A stretch of DNA of 32,077 nt from a virus, in the IMG/VR virus record IMGVR_UViG_3300030616_000064, positions 1 to 32,077 of that record. The stretch is one strand, 5' to 3'. The notes beneath the pieces were generated by a model. The model was given only the letters and a program-made list of their open reading frames with translations. It was not told where the DNA came from and did no database searches. Shown one piece after another: positions 21,712 to 29,330 of the stretch. The first letter of the stretch is position 1. The number at the start of each line of letters is the position of its first letter. Position numbers and translations under genes: made by a program.

Positions 21712-23885
21712 TGGCGGTTTCTGCCAGTCCATCCACCTGGAGCCCGCTGTCTGTGCCGCCCATCTGCCGGGTGTTTGTCAGCGGCACCACCGCCACCAGC
21801 GCCGACGGGAAGCGAAAGGAGGTCCGCCGCCAGTCGGGCCGCGACCTGTCCAAGGTCACCTGGGTGCACGAACCGCGCCTGCAGGTGTCCGGCTGGAACC
21901 TCGAAAGCGGAGCGGCGGCGCACAGTTGCACTATCATCGTGCCTGGCAACTCCGGGGCCAGCACGCCGCTGGTCACCGACTTCGGGCTGGTCTGGGGCGT
22001 GGACACCACCAACGACGGCGAGGAACTGGGCGTGGTCATGCGCCCCGACGGCATCTACTGGTGGGACGACATCATGGTCATGGCCTACGCGCCGGACGAC
22101 ACCGACCAGTCCGAGCCGGTGGGCACCTGCGTTTTTCGCGGCGTGGTCGCCGACGTGTGGGAGGACCTCGCGAGCGGCGTGCCCGGGTTTACCGCGCTGG
22201 GCCCGCGGTTTCTGCTCGAGGGCGCGCGCCTGCACGGCGCCAACGTGTGGGACGATCGCAACGACTGTTACGTCTGGGTGCCCGAGATCCTGCCGGTGTT
22301 CAACGACGACGGCACCGCCGACATGGCTGACGACTCCAAGGTCGAGGAGTCGATGGACGCCGCCGCCCAGGGCGACGCGGCTAAGAAGGCCCTGGAGCCC
22401 GCGTTTACGCACGTCGGCGGCGTGAGCGGGCTGAGCTGGACCCGCGGCAAGGTCTGGAACTACATCCGCAAGCACTGGCAGGTTTCGCCCAAGGGCTCTG
22501 TGGTACTGCCGCTGTCCGGCTGGCTCGACATCATCGAGCTCAGCTCCGAGGGCACCGGCGCGGCGCTGTTCAACGTGACCGACACCTATGACGGAATCTC
22601 CAAATACGAGAACCGCCGGCTCAGCATGGCGCTGCACGGCAAGCGCCTGAACACCGCGCTGGCGCACCTGGCGCGCCACTCCAGCGACCACGACATTACC
22701 GTGCGACCCGGCGACGATAAGTCCACGCTGCTGCTTTACGGCACGGGTTCCTCGACCATCGAGAGCGTGCAGCGCCGGCTCAGCCTGCGCCGCGGCGAGA
22801 TCGGCCGGGCCGTCAACGCCAGCACCACCCTGGGCGGCCGCCCCGAGATCACCGGCGGGCGGCTGGGATATTCGGTGCGCAACAGCTACACCCGGGTGCG
22901 CTACTACGGAGCGCGCAAGGAGCTGGACCTCACCATCGACACCGTAGCCGGCAGCCTTGTCGAGGGATGGCTGTCCGCCGACCAGACCACCTACAACAGC
23001 GCCGATCGCGACAACGACGACGCCATGGTCACGCCCTCGGTCTATCGCCGGTACGTGATCGCCGACACGGTTGATTGGGTAGGCGACTACGCGTTTGCGA
23101 TCCACCTGCTGCGCGCCGGCGCGCTGGGGGCCACGCTGGCCTCGGGCGATACCGGCACCGCCAGCGCCTCCGGTCGCCTGGTCCGGGTGCGCGCGCAGGC
23201 CTGGTACTCGACCGACAACGGCAGCACGTGGACAGACGTCAAGTCGCCCTTCGTGGTGCAGACCAAGTCGCTGGCGGTGGAGTTCCCCCATTCCGCGCGC
23301 TACGGCAACAAGACCCGCTTCACCTGGAACGGCAACCGCGGCAGCGCCAGTTCCTACGACCTGCGCGTGACCGTCAAGGTCACGCTGGACGAGCGGCTGA
23401 TGGTCACCGCCGGCGAGGAACCCGCGGGCTGGCCCGCCCGGGAACTTATCCGCGTCGACGAGAACTACAGGTACCGCGCTCGCCGGAACTGCCGGATCCG
23501 CACCGACAACGGCAAACCCCCGGATGACAGCTTGTCTCCCGGGGACGTGGTGCTCGACGGCGGAACCATGTGCAACCCGGCCGCGGGCGCCGTCAGCGGC
23601 GGCGCGGCCGACGACGACGTGATCCGCGACGACACCGAGTACCTCAACGCCGCCGCCAACGCGCTGCACAGCCAGCTTTCCCGGCCGGCCCTGAACGGCG
23701 AGATAGTGCTGCGCGGCGTGCGGCTCGACATCTGGCCCGGCGATTACATCGAGAAGATCGTGGGCGGTGGCGGCGCCGGCGCCACCGGGGTCAAGCGTAC
23801 CGACTGGCCGGTGCGCGCCGTGGTCCGGGCCGTGCGCGTAAGCGTGGCGGCGCAGGAGACCACGCTGGTGCTGGAAATCGACTGA
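21711..23885 (+). CDS. Tail hub/tip protein (gpJ-like position)
   Basis: A 724-residue protein, the largest in the window. It looks like a multi-domain tail hub. The N-terminal beta region (VSGWNLESGAAAHSCTIIVP) resembles hub domains. Residues 130-200 run from FRGVVADVWEDLASG to ARLHGANVWDDRNDCYVWVP. Residues 240-380 contain WNYIRKHWQVSPKGSVVLPL and the linear order YENRRLSMALHGKRLNTALA. A C-terminal beta domain with RVRAQAWYSTDNGSTWTDVK follows. The size and position before the fibre gene suit the receptor-proximal tip that closes the tube. No catalytic motif is visible. Confidence 0.6.
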   Translation: MAVSASPSTWSPLSVPPICRVFVSGTTATSADGKRKEVRRQSGRDLSKVTWVHEPRLQVSGWNLESGAAAHSCTIIVPGNSGASTPLVTDFGLVWGVDTTNDGEELGVVMRPDGIYWWDDIMVMAYAPDDTDQSEPVGTCVFRGVVADVWEDLASGVPGFTALGPRFLLEGARLHGANVWDDRNDCYVWVPEILPVFNDDGTADMADDSKVEESMDAAAQGDAAKKALEPAFTHVGGVSGLSWTRGKVWNYIRKHWQVSPKGSVVLPLSGWLDIIELSSEGTGAALFNVTDTYDGISKYENRRLSMALHGKRLNTALAHLARHSSDHDITVRPGDDKSTLLLYGTGSSTIESVQRRLSLRRGEIGRAVNASTTLGGRPEITGGRLGYSVRNSYTRVRYYGARKELDLTIDTVAGSLVEGWLSADQTTYNSADRDNDDAMVTPSVYRRYVIADTVDWVGDYAFAIHLLRAGALGATLASGDTGTASASGRLVRVRAQAWYSTDNGSTWTDVKSPFVVQTKSLAVEFPHSARYGNKTRFTWNGNRGSASSYDLRVTVKVTLDERLMVTAGEEPAGWPARELIRVDENYRYRARRNCRIRTDNGKPPDDSLSPGDVVLDGGTMCNPAAGAVSGGAADDDVIRDDTEYLNAAANALHSQLSRPALNGEIVLRGVRLDIWPGDYIEKIVGGGGAGATGVKRTDWPVRAVVRAVRVSVAAQETTLVLEID

Positions 23886-25327
23886 TGCCCGACAACACCG
23901 CGCTGATCAACGACCTCTACCGTCGTCTCGACGAAATCGAGGCCGAGCTCGACAGCATCCCGCGCACGCCCGACGCGCTTGGCGGCGGCTCCGATACCGG
24001 CGTGCAGCCAGGCACCCCGGCGACCCACGTGCAGGCCGAGGGCAGCGGGGCGGTGGGATCCACCGGCCAGTACATGGACGCCGGCACCATCCTGGAGCTG
24101 CGCCGGCGCACCGGCAACAACGGCACCGACCAGACCCACCCCTCGGGCATCGAAAGCTCCGAAGAGGTCGGCCGGCACGGCCTGGTCTGGGAGATCAACG
24201 GCGAATCCAGCACCCGTATCACCGACGTGGCCGGCGCCACCAGCAGCGACGGCAGCCGGCAAAGCGTGGCCTTCAGCGACCACGTACACGGCATGTCCGC
24301 CGGAGTGGGCCTGCGCTGGAACGGCACCGACCTGGAGGTCCACTTCGCCGATGGCGAAGATGTGGCCTGCGAAACGGCCTTCGGCACCGACCTGTTCAGC
24401 GCTGCGACTCCGGGCGGCGACGCTCGTTTGGGGCGGAACATATACCAATATGCTGACGATGCCTACTCGGTTCATTACCTGTACCGATTCAACGGAACGT
24501 GGGCCGCTAAGACCAAGGTGCTCAGTGGTCAAAACTTGGCGTGGATGGGATTTGGCGGCTATCACGGCGGCGGTGGGTTTGCTTCCGGTGCGTGGATCGG
24601 CGCAGTAGCAAAGGGCGACTATGACGCTGTCGCCGACATTCCTACGGAGTTGCAGTTCTGGACCGCACCGGACGGTGGAGGGTCGCGCAAGGTTGCCACG
24701 ATCAACGAGAACGGAATTCTAGAGTTGATGTATGGTGGGCAACTCGCCACCGACAAACAACTTCAGTTCCGCGACTCGGGCATCTTCGCCTACAGTCCTG
24801 CCGACGGGGTGCTTGGGTTCTCTGCCGACGGCGGGCATTATCGGCTCTATGAGCCAAGCAGTGGTGGAAACTATATCAACTTGGTGGTTCCCGGTCTTTC
24901 CGGGAATTGCAGCTATACACTTCCTTCCGCGCTGCCCGCCTCCGATAAGTTTTTACAGTCCACGTCGGGTGGCGTGATGACATGGGAGACGCCTGCAGCC
25001 GGCGACAGCTACACGGCGGGCGACGGGACCGACAAGTCTGGGTCTTTTACCTGTGATGGCACATGGCATGATCTTGACTTGAGCAGCGAAACCAGCGGCA
25101 GTGCGAAGCTGATTTTCGTTTGCATCGAGGCCTCGGCGTCCCCAACTCCCGGTGACATATGGTTCCGACCGGACGGAGGCTCAACAGTCTTTGTTCAGTT
25201 TGAGGTTGCGGACACGCAATTTCTACAGGTCTGTGCTGCGATTCCAGCCGCGTCTGGCGTGATCGAATACAATTGTACTTCGTCGGTTAGCATTTGGCAA
25301 TTCAGGGTTGCGGGCTACTTTGAGTAG
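23885..25327 (+). CDS. Tail fibre with divergent C-terminal half
   Basis: A 480-residue protein. ATG 23885 overlaps the hub stop; the open frame upstream is a shadow. Residues 1-22 are an N-terminal coiled coil (NDLYRRLDEIEAELDSI), typical of a trimeric fibre attaching to the tip. A Gly/Thr-rich shaft follows to about residue 180 (SDHVHGMSAGVGLRWNGTDL is a fibre-like motif). From about 24430 the codons become much less GC-rich. The C-terminal half (YQYADDAYSVHYLYRFNGTW; GGGSRKVATINENG) should be the receptor-binding part. The composition change suggests domain exchange. Confidence 0.7.
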   Translation: MPDNTALINDLYRRLDEIEAELDSIPRTPDALGGGSDTGVQPGTPATHVQAEGSGAVGSTGQYMDAGTILELRRRTGNNGTDQTHPSGIESSEEVGRHGLVWEINGESSTRITDVAGATSSDGSRQSVAFSDHVHGMSAGVGLRWNGTDLEVHFADGEDVACETAFGTDLFSAATPGGDARLGRNIYQYADDAYSVHYLYRFNGTWAAKTKVLSGQNLAWMGFGGYHGGGGFASGAWIGAVAKGDYDAVADIPTELQFWTAPDGGGSRKVATINENGILELMYGGQLATDKQLQFRDSGIFAYSPADGVLGFSADGGHYRLYEPSSGGNYINLVVPGLSGNCSYTLPSALPASDKFLQSTSGGVMTWETPAAGDSYTAGDGTDKSGSFTCDGTWHDLDLSSETSGSAKLIFVCIEASASPTPGDIWFRPDGGSTVFVQFEVADTQFLQVCAAIPAASGVIEYNCTSSVSIWQFRVAGYFE

Positions 25328-25344
25328 GAGAGGAGCACAGGACG

Positions 25345-25800
25345 ATGCACACAATCCCAGACGAAGAGAAGACGCAGATACGCATCCCCCACAGCATCGG
25401 GATCGTCGGTCATGTGTCCATGACCCTCGGGCACTACGATGCCGCCGGCGAACTGATTAACACGCTGCCGCCCGTGAGCGTTCCGGCTGAAGCTTTGCAT
25501 CACGACCTGTTCGCGGCCTTGGAGTCGGCGGCGGTGGCGTTTGTCCACCGTGTCCGCGAGGTCAAGCGCCTGGAGGCCGAACGCATACGGGCCGAACGCG
25601 AGGCCAAGCAGAGGGTGCAGCAGGCGATGGCCGACACTCAGGCGGCGCTGAAGTCCGCCCGCGCCGAGATCACCGCCGAGACTGGCAAGCACCCGTTGAG
25701 CGATGACCCGCGTCTGGTGGCGCTCAAGCGCCGCCGCAAAGCGTTGCAGGATCTCTCCGCCGAGGTAGACGTCCGGATCGAGAAGGCCGGCACCGCCTGA
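25345..25800 (+). CDS. Small coiled-coil protein after the fibre gene
   Basis: A 151-residue protein. Residues 1-60 contain a beta portion (RIPHSIGIVGHVSMTLGHYD) and residues 60-125 a long charged helix (RVREVKRLEAERIRAEREAK). Good ribosome site AGGAGCACAGGACG. Its position just after the fibre and before the terminator suits a fibre assembly chaperone or tip accessory, but this is inference. No family recognised. Confidence 0.58.
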   Translation: MHTIPDEEKTQIRIPHSIGIVGHVSMTLGHYDAAGELINTLPPVSVPAEALHHDLFAALESAAVAFVHRVREVKRLEAERIRAEREAKQRVQQAMADTQAALKSARAEITAETGKHPLSDDPRLVALKRRRKALQDLSAEVDVRIEKAGTA

Positions 25801-25865
25801 CCCCTGCGCCAGCACCTGGCGGACGTGCTTGCCGTTTTTCCCCCCTGGCAACGCATCCGCACGGC

Positions 25866-25896
25866 CCGGCCCGCCGGCACCAGCACGGCGGGCCGG
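25866..25896 (+). terminator. Late operon terminator
   Basis: CCGGCCCGCCG (25866-25876), a 9-nt loop and CGGCGGGCCGG (25886-25896) form a perfect 11-bp stem. TGTTTCC follows, a weak T-rich tail. It lies 66 bases after the last late gene and in front of the convergent integrase operon, so it probably ends late transcription and may also work on the opposite strand. Confidence 0.65.
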
Positions 25897-26139
25897 TGTT
25901 TCCTGAAACCCGTTCCCGTTCTCCGGCCACGCCCTTATTCTCCCTGCTCTCGTGAAGGGGTCACTGTCGCGCTGTGATCGTCCCTGTGCCACGATCTTGC
26001 CCGCGCCCCCTGTAGATAGGTTGTAGTGAACCCCGCCCCACCGATCACCGAAAACGCGTCACTTACGTCCATAATGACAGTGTTTTGAAACCGTCGCGTC
26101 TGCCGTTCCGCCACCCGGGCACATCTGTCTGTCTGTGCG
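25897..26139. other. Noncoding region, putative attP
   Basis: These 243 bases between the late terminator and the 3' end of the integrase gene contain no gene I can support. They hold direct repeats (26010-26029) and an AT-richer island around 26066-26092 (TCCATAATGACAGTGTTTTG) that stands out from the GC-rich surroundings. The phage attachment site is often next to the integrase gene, and this is the natural place. The core itself cannot be identified without the bacterial site. Confidence 0.5.
26010..26029 (+). repeat. Direct-repeat pair, candidate integrase arm sites
   Basis: TTGTAGTGA at 26021-26029 is preceded 11 bp upstream by a degenerate copy, CTGTAGATA (26010-26018). The 11-bp offset equals about one helical turn. 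The same nonamer occurs as an exact pair at 26242-26261. Directly repeated short sites on the same face are typical of integrase arm-type or excisionase sites. Confidence 0.5.
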
Positions 26140-27297
26140 CTAGTTGGCTCTATCCGTCAGTCCTGCCGTTGGTTCCGGCCGATAGACGGGGGTGTTCTCT
26201 GCGGACAGCTGCGGACCGCCGCGGGTCAGTGCGGAAATCACTTGTAGTGAGATTGTAGTGATGATTCCCGGCAAGGCCCGCTTCTCCTGTTCCCAGTCCA
26301 TGTAGCGCGCGTGCTCGTATCTCAGGGTCGTCGAGTAGCTCTGATGCCCCAGCGCCTCCTGGACCACCCTCAGACGCACGCCGGCCGCCACCATCCAGCT
26401 GGTCGCGCTATGGCGCAGTGTATGCGGAGTGACCGCCACGTCAAGATCTGCCTTGCGTGCCGCGGTTCGAACGGCGCGCCCGAAGGCGTCAGACGTCCAG
26501 ACGTCCGAGCGGGCCAACTGCCCCTGATAGATCGCCGGCCGCGTGAAGATCAGGCCGTCTGCCCGCTCGGGCTGCGACAGGAGTACCTCGCGGAGCCCCT
26601 CCGGGCACGGCAACTCGCGCTGCTTGTTGCCCTTGCCGTGCACCCGCAACACCCCCGGCAATACCCGGGCGCGGGGCAGCAGGCGGATCTCGGCCGAGCG
26701 CAGCCCCAGCGTGATCGCCGGCACCAGCATGGGCCGCAGGTACCCGGGCGAGTGCTGCCACAACCGCGCAAACTGTGACGGCGGCAGCCAGGCGTGCTTG
26801 AGCTTCGCCGGCCGCGGGGACTCGATGGCCTCGACGGGGTTGTAGGGTACCAGGCGCCGGCGCGCCGCCCAGCGGAACAGGGTGAACAGCTCCTGGCGGT
26901 GCTTGCGGACCGTGTTGGGCTTCGCGCCGCGATCGAGCATCTCGTCGAGGTAGATCTCCACCATCCGGGTGGTGACCCTCTTCGCCGGGCGCGTGCCCCA
27001 GCGGCCGGCCATGGTGCCGGCCAGGTCGCGCTCCAGCTCGACCAGGTAGGACTCGCTGGCGCCCTTGCGCCGGCGCGACTGCAGAAACTCTTCGACCAGT
27101 GCTCCGAACGTGCGCCGCGAGCCCGCGCGGGCACGGCCCTCCTGCGCGGCAATCTGCTCGCGCATCCAGGCACGGGCGGCGTTGACCCCCATGCGCAGAA
27201 CCCGCTGCACCCGCGGGCCCTCGCGGCCCGCGGGGTAGAAGTCCACGCGCGTGCGCGGACGGCCATCGCGACTGCGGGGCAGGGCGGTGAGGCTCAT
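26140..27297 (-). CDS. int: Tyrosine recombinase integrase
   Basis: A 385-residue protein that would recombine attP with the host attB. All catalytic residues are visible: Arg200 (LGLRSAEIR), a beta-hairpin Lys (KGNKQRELP, about 223-225), His292/Arg295 (PHTLRHSATSWM), His318 (LGHQSYSTT) and the nucleophile Tyr327 (LRYEH). Residues 62-160 are a SAM-like core-binding domain (FGALVEEFLQSRRRKGASES). The N-terminal 50 residues are basic and likely bind arm sites. Start 27297 overlaps the upstream membrane-protein stop by four bases. The frame extends 61 codons further up without support. It is convergent with the late operon. Confidence 0.93.
   Translation of the reverse strand: MSLTALPRSRDGRPRTRVDFYPAGREGPRVQRVLRMGVNAARAWMREQIAAQEGRARAGSRRTFGALVEEFLQSRRRKGASESYLVELERDLAGTMAGRWGTRPAKRVTTRMVEIYLDEMLDRGAKPNTVRKHRQELFTLFRWAARRRLVPYNPVEAIESPRPAKLKHAWLPPSQFARLWQHSPGYLRPMLVPAITLGLRSAEIRLLPRARVLPGVLRVHGKGNKQRELPCPEGLREVLLSQPERADGLIFTRPAIYQGQLARSDVWTSDAFGRAVRTAARKADLDVAVTPHTLRHSATSWMVAAGVRLRVVQEALGHQSYSTTLRYEHARYMDWEQEKRALPGIITTISLQVISALTRGGPQLSAENTPVYRPEPTAGLTDRAN
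26242..26261 (+). repeat. Second TTGTAGTGA pair inside the integrase 3' end
   Basis: Exact copies of TTGTAGTGA at 26242-26250 and 26253-26261, again 11 bp apart, within the coding region for the C-terminus of integrase. Together with 26010-26029 this gives two phased pairs about 230 bp apart. They would flank a core near 26066-26092, matching the P and P' arm layout of tyrosine-recombinase att sites. Confidence 0.55.
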
Positions 27298-27530
27298 CGC
27301 TGCCGGCGCGCGACCCAGGCCCACAGCGCACGCGAGGCGAAGAACACCGGCGGCGAGACCAGGATCAGCGGCCAGGCCGCGTGCAGCATGGGGTCTCGCG
27401 TCCAGCTGTTTGCGCCGCTCAGCAATACCAGCGCGAAAAGCACCCCGACCGCGAAGGCCAGCAGCGAAACCACCAGGCAATAACCCGCCAGCAGACGCAG
27501 CCAGAACCGGCCGGCCGGCTCAGTCGCCAC
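27294..27530 (-). CDS. Small membrane protein between repressor and integrase
   Basis: A 78-residue protein with a GTG start at 27530. It has two transmembrane helices, about 12-38 (LLAGYCLVVSLLAFAVGVLF) and 48-70 (AAWPLILVSPPVFFASRALW), and a basic C-terminus. It overlaps the repressor by 11 bases and the integrase by four, so it belongs to the prophage-expressed operon. Small membrane proteins made by lysogens often block superinfecting phages, so exclusion is a possible role. This is inferred from position only. Confidence 0.65.
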   Translation of the reverse strand: MATEPAGRFWLRLLAGYCLVVSLLAFAVGVLFALVLLSGANSWTRDPMLHAAWPLILVSPPVFFASRALWAWVARRQR

Positions 27531-28326
27531 GATCGGCAGACTCCTGCGTGAGGTCCTCGGCGCGCGCGTCTTCGGCCTCGGCGCGCTCTTGCGGCGTTTC
27601 GTACCCGGTGCCCTCGGCGGCGTCGGCGGTCGGTGCGAGATGCTCGGGCGTCTCCTGGTAGACCGGTACCTCGCGGGTCTGGATGGCCACCACGCTGTAA
27701 GCCAGCGCGGGGTCGGCGATCGCCACGGGCGAGCGCTTGCCGCTCACGTCGTTGAGGTACCACCCGCGTTTCGATTCTGTGTGCTCGAGCAGGAAGCCGA
27801 CCATCCAGGTCGGGTGCTGCTCGCCGCGCGAAACCTGGGCAAGCGCGAGCGTCCCGTCGCTGGCCGGGCAGCGCTTGTCGATGACCAGGCACCAGTCCGG
27901 CCTGCAGAGCGGTTCGAGCGAGCGGTCCCGGACCCTTATGCGTACAACGGGTTGCGGTTTGCGAAGCAGATCTATCATGACGGCCCCCCACGAGCCAGCC
28001 ACAGGTGCTATCAGGTTGCCGACTACCGGCGCGCGGAGATCCTTCTCCGCGGTCGCCCACCTGGTGTCTGTCTTTTCGAGTGTGGTGCCCGTTACCTCAG
28101 ATGGTAACACACTGCTGGCATTTCCGTCAAGTGCTGCACGGGGGATGTTGAGCAGTTCGGCGAGCTTGTCCTTGGTTTCTACGTCGGGCTCGGACTTGCC
28201 CTTTTCCCAGGAGCTCACGGCCTGCTTGCTCCGCTGGACTTGTCCCGCGACATCTTCTTGAGTGAGATTTCTGTCTTCCCGGGCGTTTCTGACAATTCGA
28301 CCTAAGACCCTAGACCAATTCATCAT
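27520..28326 (-). CDS. CI-type repressor, HTH plus S24-like domain
   Basis: A 268-residue protein. Residues 8-62 are an XRE-type helix-turn-helix (REDRNLTQEDVAGQVQRSKQ, AVSSWEKGKSEPDVETKDKL). Residues 98-215 resemble the LexA/CI (S24) domain: PVVGNLIAPVAGSW contains an Ala110-Gly111 pair like the cleavage site, and RVRDRSLEPL holds Ser136 where the catalytic Ser would be. No lysine is seen at the expected position (about 171-181), so self-cleavage may be lost. An acidic tail follows 220. CCTCCT (on +) at 28331-28336 gives AGGAGG; the second Met (28323) has the better spacing. Confidence 0.85.
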   Translation of the reverse strand: MMNWSRVLGRIVRNAREDRNLTQEDVAGQVQRSKQAVSSWEKGKSEPDVETKDKLAELLNIPRAALDGNASSVLPSEVTGTTLEKTDTRWATAEKDLRAPVVGNLIAPVAGSWGAVMIDLLRKPQPVVRIRVRDRSLEPLCRPDWCLVIDKRCPASDGTLALAQVSRGEQHPTWMVGFLLEHTESKRGWYLNDVSGKRSPVAIADPALAYSVVAIQTREVPVYQETPEHLAPTADAAEGTGYETPQERAEAEDARAEDLTQESADRGD

Positions 28327-28358
28327 ACAGCCTCCTGCTGTCCGGCGCGCATTGGACG

Positions 28359-28377
28359 AATCCCGCGCCGTGGGATT
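28359..28377. promoter_or_regulatory. Candidate operator dyad
   Basis: AATCCC-N7-GGGATT (28359-28364 and 28372-28377) lies between the repressor start and the -35 of the rightward early promoter. Position and symmetry suit a repressor or Cro operator. Only one clear copy is seen; lambdoid phages usually have several. Confidence 0.4.
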
Positions 28378-28383
28378 TTCCGC

Positions 28384-28414
28384 TTGACTTTCCCAGCGCT
28401 CTTGGCATTACTGT
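28384..28414 (+). promoter_or_regulatory. Early rightward promoter (PR-like)
   Basis: TTGACT at 28384-28389 and TACTGT at 28409-28414, spacer 19 bp. The -35 is good and the -10 keeps the key T, A and final T, but the spacer is slightly long. It would start transcription near 28421, just before the GGAGG at 28431-28436. No equally clear leftward promoter for the repressor could be found. Confidence 0.5.
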
Positions 28415-28439
28415 ACGCAGCAGCGGGCACGGAGGACAC

Positions 28440-28826
28440 ATGAAGCCGAGATGCAGAGTGGGAGAGGCTGACCGGGCGGCGAGCGCATCCTGCGCACTCC
28501 GTGCCCGCGGAACAAGTCGCCCGGTCAGTCGCCCCCGCTCAGGGCAGGCGGCAGATTCCATGAGCACACGAAAGCATGATGCGAGCGCGTTGACTGGTGG
28601 GGCGGGTGAGGCGGTCACCTGCACCTCCGATTGTCGTGGGGCGTCCGATGCGCGCAAGGCGGCCCTTTCCGCTCTGCGCGAGCCGGTGGCAGCGTCCTTG
28701 ACCTGTGCACCGGCCGCCCCCGGCAGTCGTATCGTAGCCATGAGCCCCTCCCCCCGCAAGGAATATGCGGCGGGAAGCGATTGCGCGCAAGGCCAAAGCG
28801 CGGGGGAGGTTTGGCCCCGTGGCTAA
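28440..28826 (+). CDS. Possible leader protein of the early operon
   Basis: A 128-codon frame with an excellent ribosome site (GGAGG, 28431-28436, three bases before ATG 28440) at the start of the early transcript. The predicted sequence is rich in Arg, Ser, Ala and Cys without clear structure, and its codon third positions are less GC-biased than those of proven genes. It ends eight bases inside the next gene if that starts at GTG 28819, allowing coupling. It may be a real small protein, a leader peptide, or a chance frame. The same DNA carries a strong hairpin (28468-28528). Confidence 0.33.
   Translation: MKPRCRVGEADRAASASCALRARGTSRPVSRPRSGQAADSMSTRKHDASALTGGAGEAVTCTSDCRGASDARKAALSALREPVAASLTCAPAAPGSRIVAMSPSPRKEYAAGSDCAQGQSAGEVWPRG
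28468..28528 (+). repeat. Inverted repeat in the early leader
   Basis: CTGACCGGGCGGC (28468-28480) pairs with GTCGCCCGGTCAG (28516-28528), 12 of 13 positions Watson-Crick plus one G-U. It encloses a second hairpin, GCGCA-TCC-TGCGC (28483-28495). Transcribed from the early promoter, this would form a nested RNA structure just after the putative leader start. Confidence 0.55.
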
Positions 28827-29181
28827 CTACTACGAGATCTCGCTGCCGGAGGCCATCAAGATCAGCGGCGCGCACAAGGCCGTTTCGGCGGCCTGCGGCG
28901 TCAACCTGCGCACGGTGTATCGCTGGGCCGAGTGCGAGAAGCCCATCCCCGCCGAGCGCGAAGAGCAGATCCGCGCAGCGATCGACTCGCAGGGCGGGAC
29001 TGTTGACAAAGCGCTGGCCGAGGTCGGCGAGATAGCCCAGGGGCTGCTCGAGAGCTGGGCCGACGGGCGGATCACCCCCGCCGAGCTGGTGATGATCCAG
29101 AAGGAAAGCGGCGAGGCCATCCTGGAGCTGGTGCGCGCACGGCGCCTGGCGCGGGCGCGGCGGGAAGGGGGCGCGGGGTGA
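28819..29181 (+). CDS. Cro/YdaS-like early regulator
   Basis: A 120-residue protein. GTG 28819 follows GGGGGAGG (28802-28809) at nine bases. An in-frame ATG at 28765 has poorer spacing (AAGGAA almost touching it). Residues 8-45 form the YdaS/Cro-type fold: LPEAIKISGAHKAVSAACGV is the first half of the helix-turn-helix, RTVYRWAECEKPIPAERE the recognition helix and turn. Residues 55-110 form a helical tail (LAEVGEIAQGLLESWADGRI). As the first gene divergent from the repressor it should act as a Cro-like antagonist. Confidence 0.72.
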   Translation: MANYYEISLPEAIKISGAHKAVSAACGVNLRTVYRWAECEKPIPAEREEQIRAAIDSQGGTVDKALAEVGEIAQGLLESWADGRITPAELVMIQKESGEAILELVRARRLARARREGGAG

Positions 29182-29330
29182 AGCGCCTCTGGAAGCTGCT
29201 GCGCATGGACACCGACGAGTTCGAGGCGCGCTACCCGGGCATCGCGACCCTTATCGCCGGGGCGATGGCCATGGTGATCGTGCTCGGCATGCTGCTGGGC
29301 GTGGGCGTGGCGGTCGGGGGTGGCTGGTGA
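29178..29330 (+). CDS. Tiny membrane protein A
   Basis: A 50-residue protein with GTG start at 29178, overlapping the preceding stop (GTGA). Residues 1-22 are polar (RLWKLLRMDTDEFEAR), 23-46 one transmembrane helix (ATLIAGAMAMVIVLGMLLGV), then GGGW. It is the first of three consecutive tiny membrane proteins that overlap by GTGA. No family recognised. Confidence 0.6.
   Translation: MKRLWKLLRMDTDEFEARYPGIATLIAGAMAMVIVLGMLLGVGVAVGGGW

Noticed and set aside
21549-23669. 706-codon antisense frame opposite the tail hub gene
   Set aside because: Same shadow effect; the sense strand has a coupled start and a coherent beta-rich protein.
26100-26140. TCTG microsatellite-like run near the integrase 3' end
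   Set aside because: Only three short units (TCTGTCTGTCTG); too short to be meaningful.
28310-28759. Antisense 149-codon frame across the early promoter
   Set aside because: It overlaps the repressor start and the promoter/operator region and has no ribosome site.
28765-29181. ATG 28765 as start of the Cro-like gene
   Set aside because: Its AAGGAA is almost adjacent to the ATG, while GTG 28819 has GGGGGAGG at good spacing and begins where the conserved fold starts.
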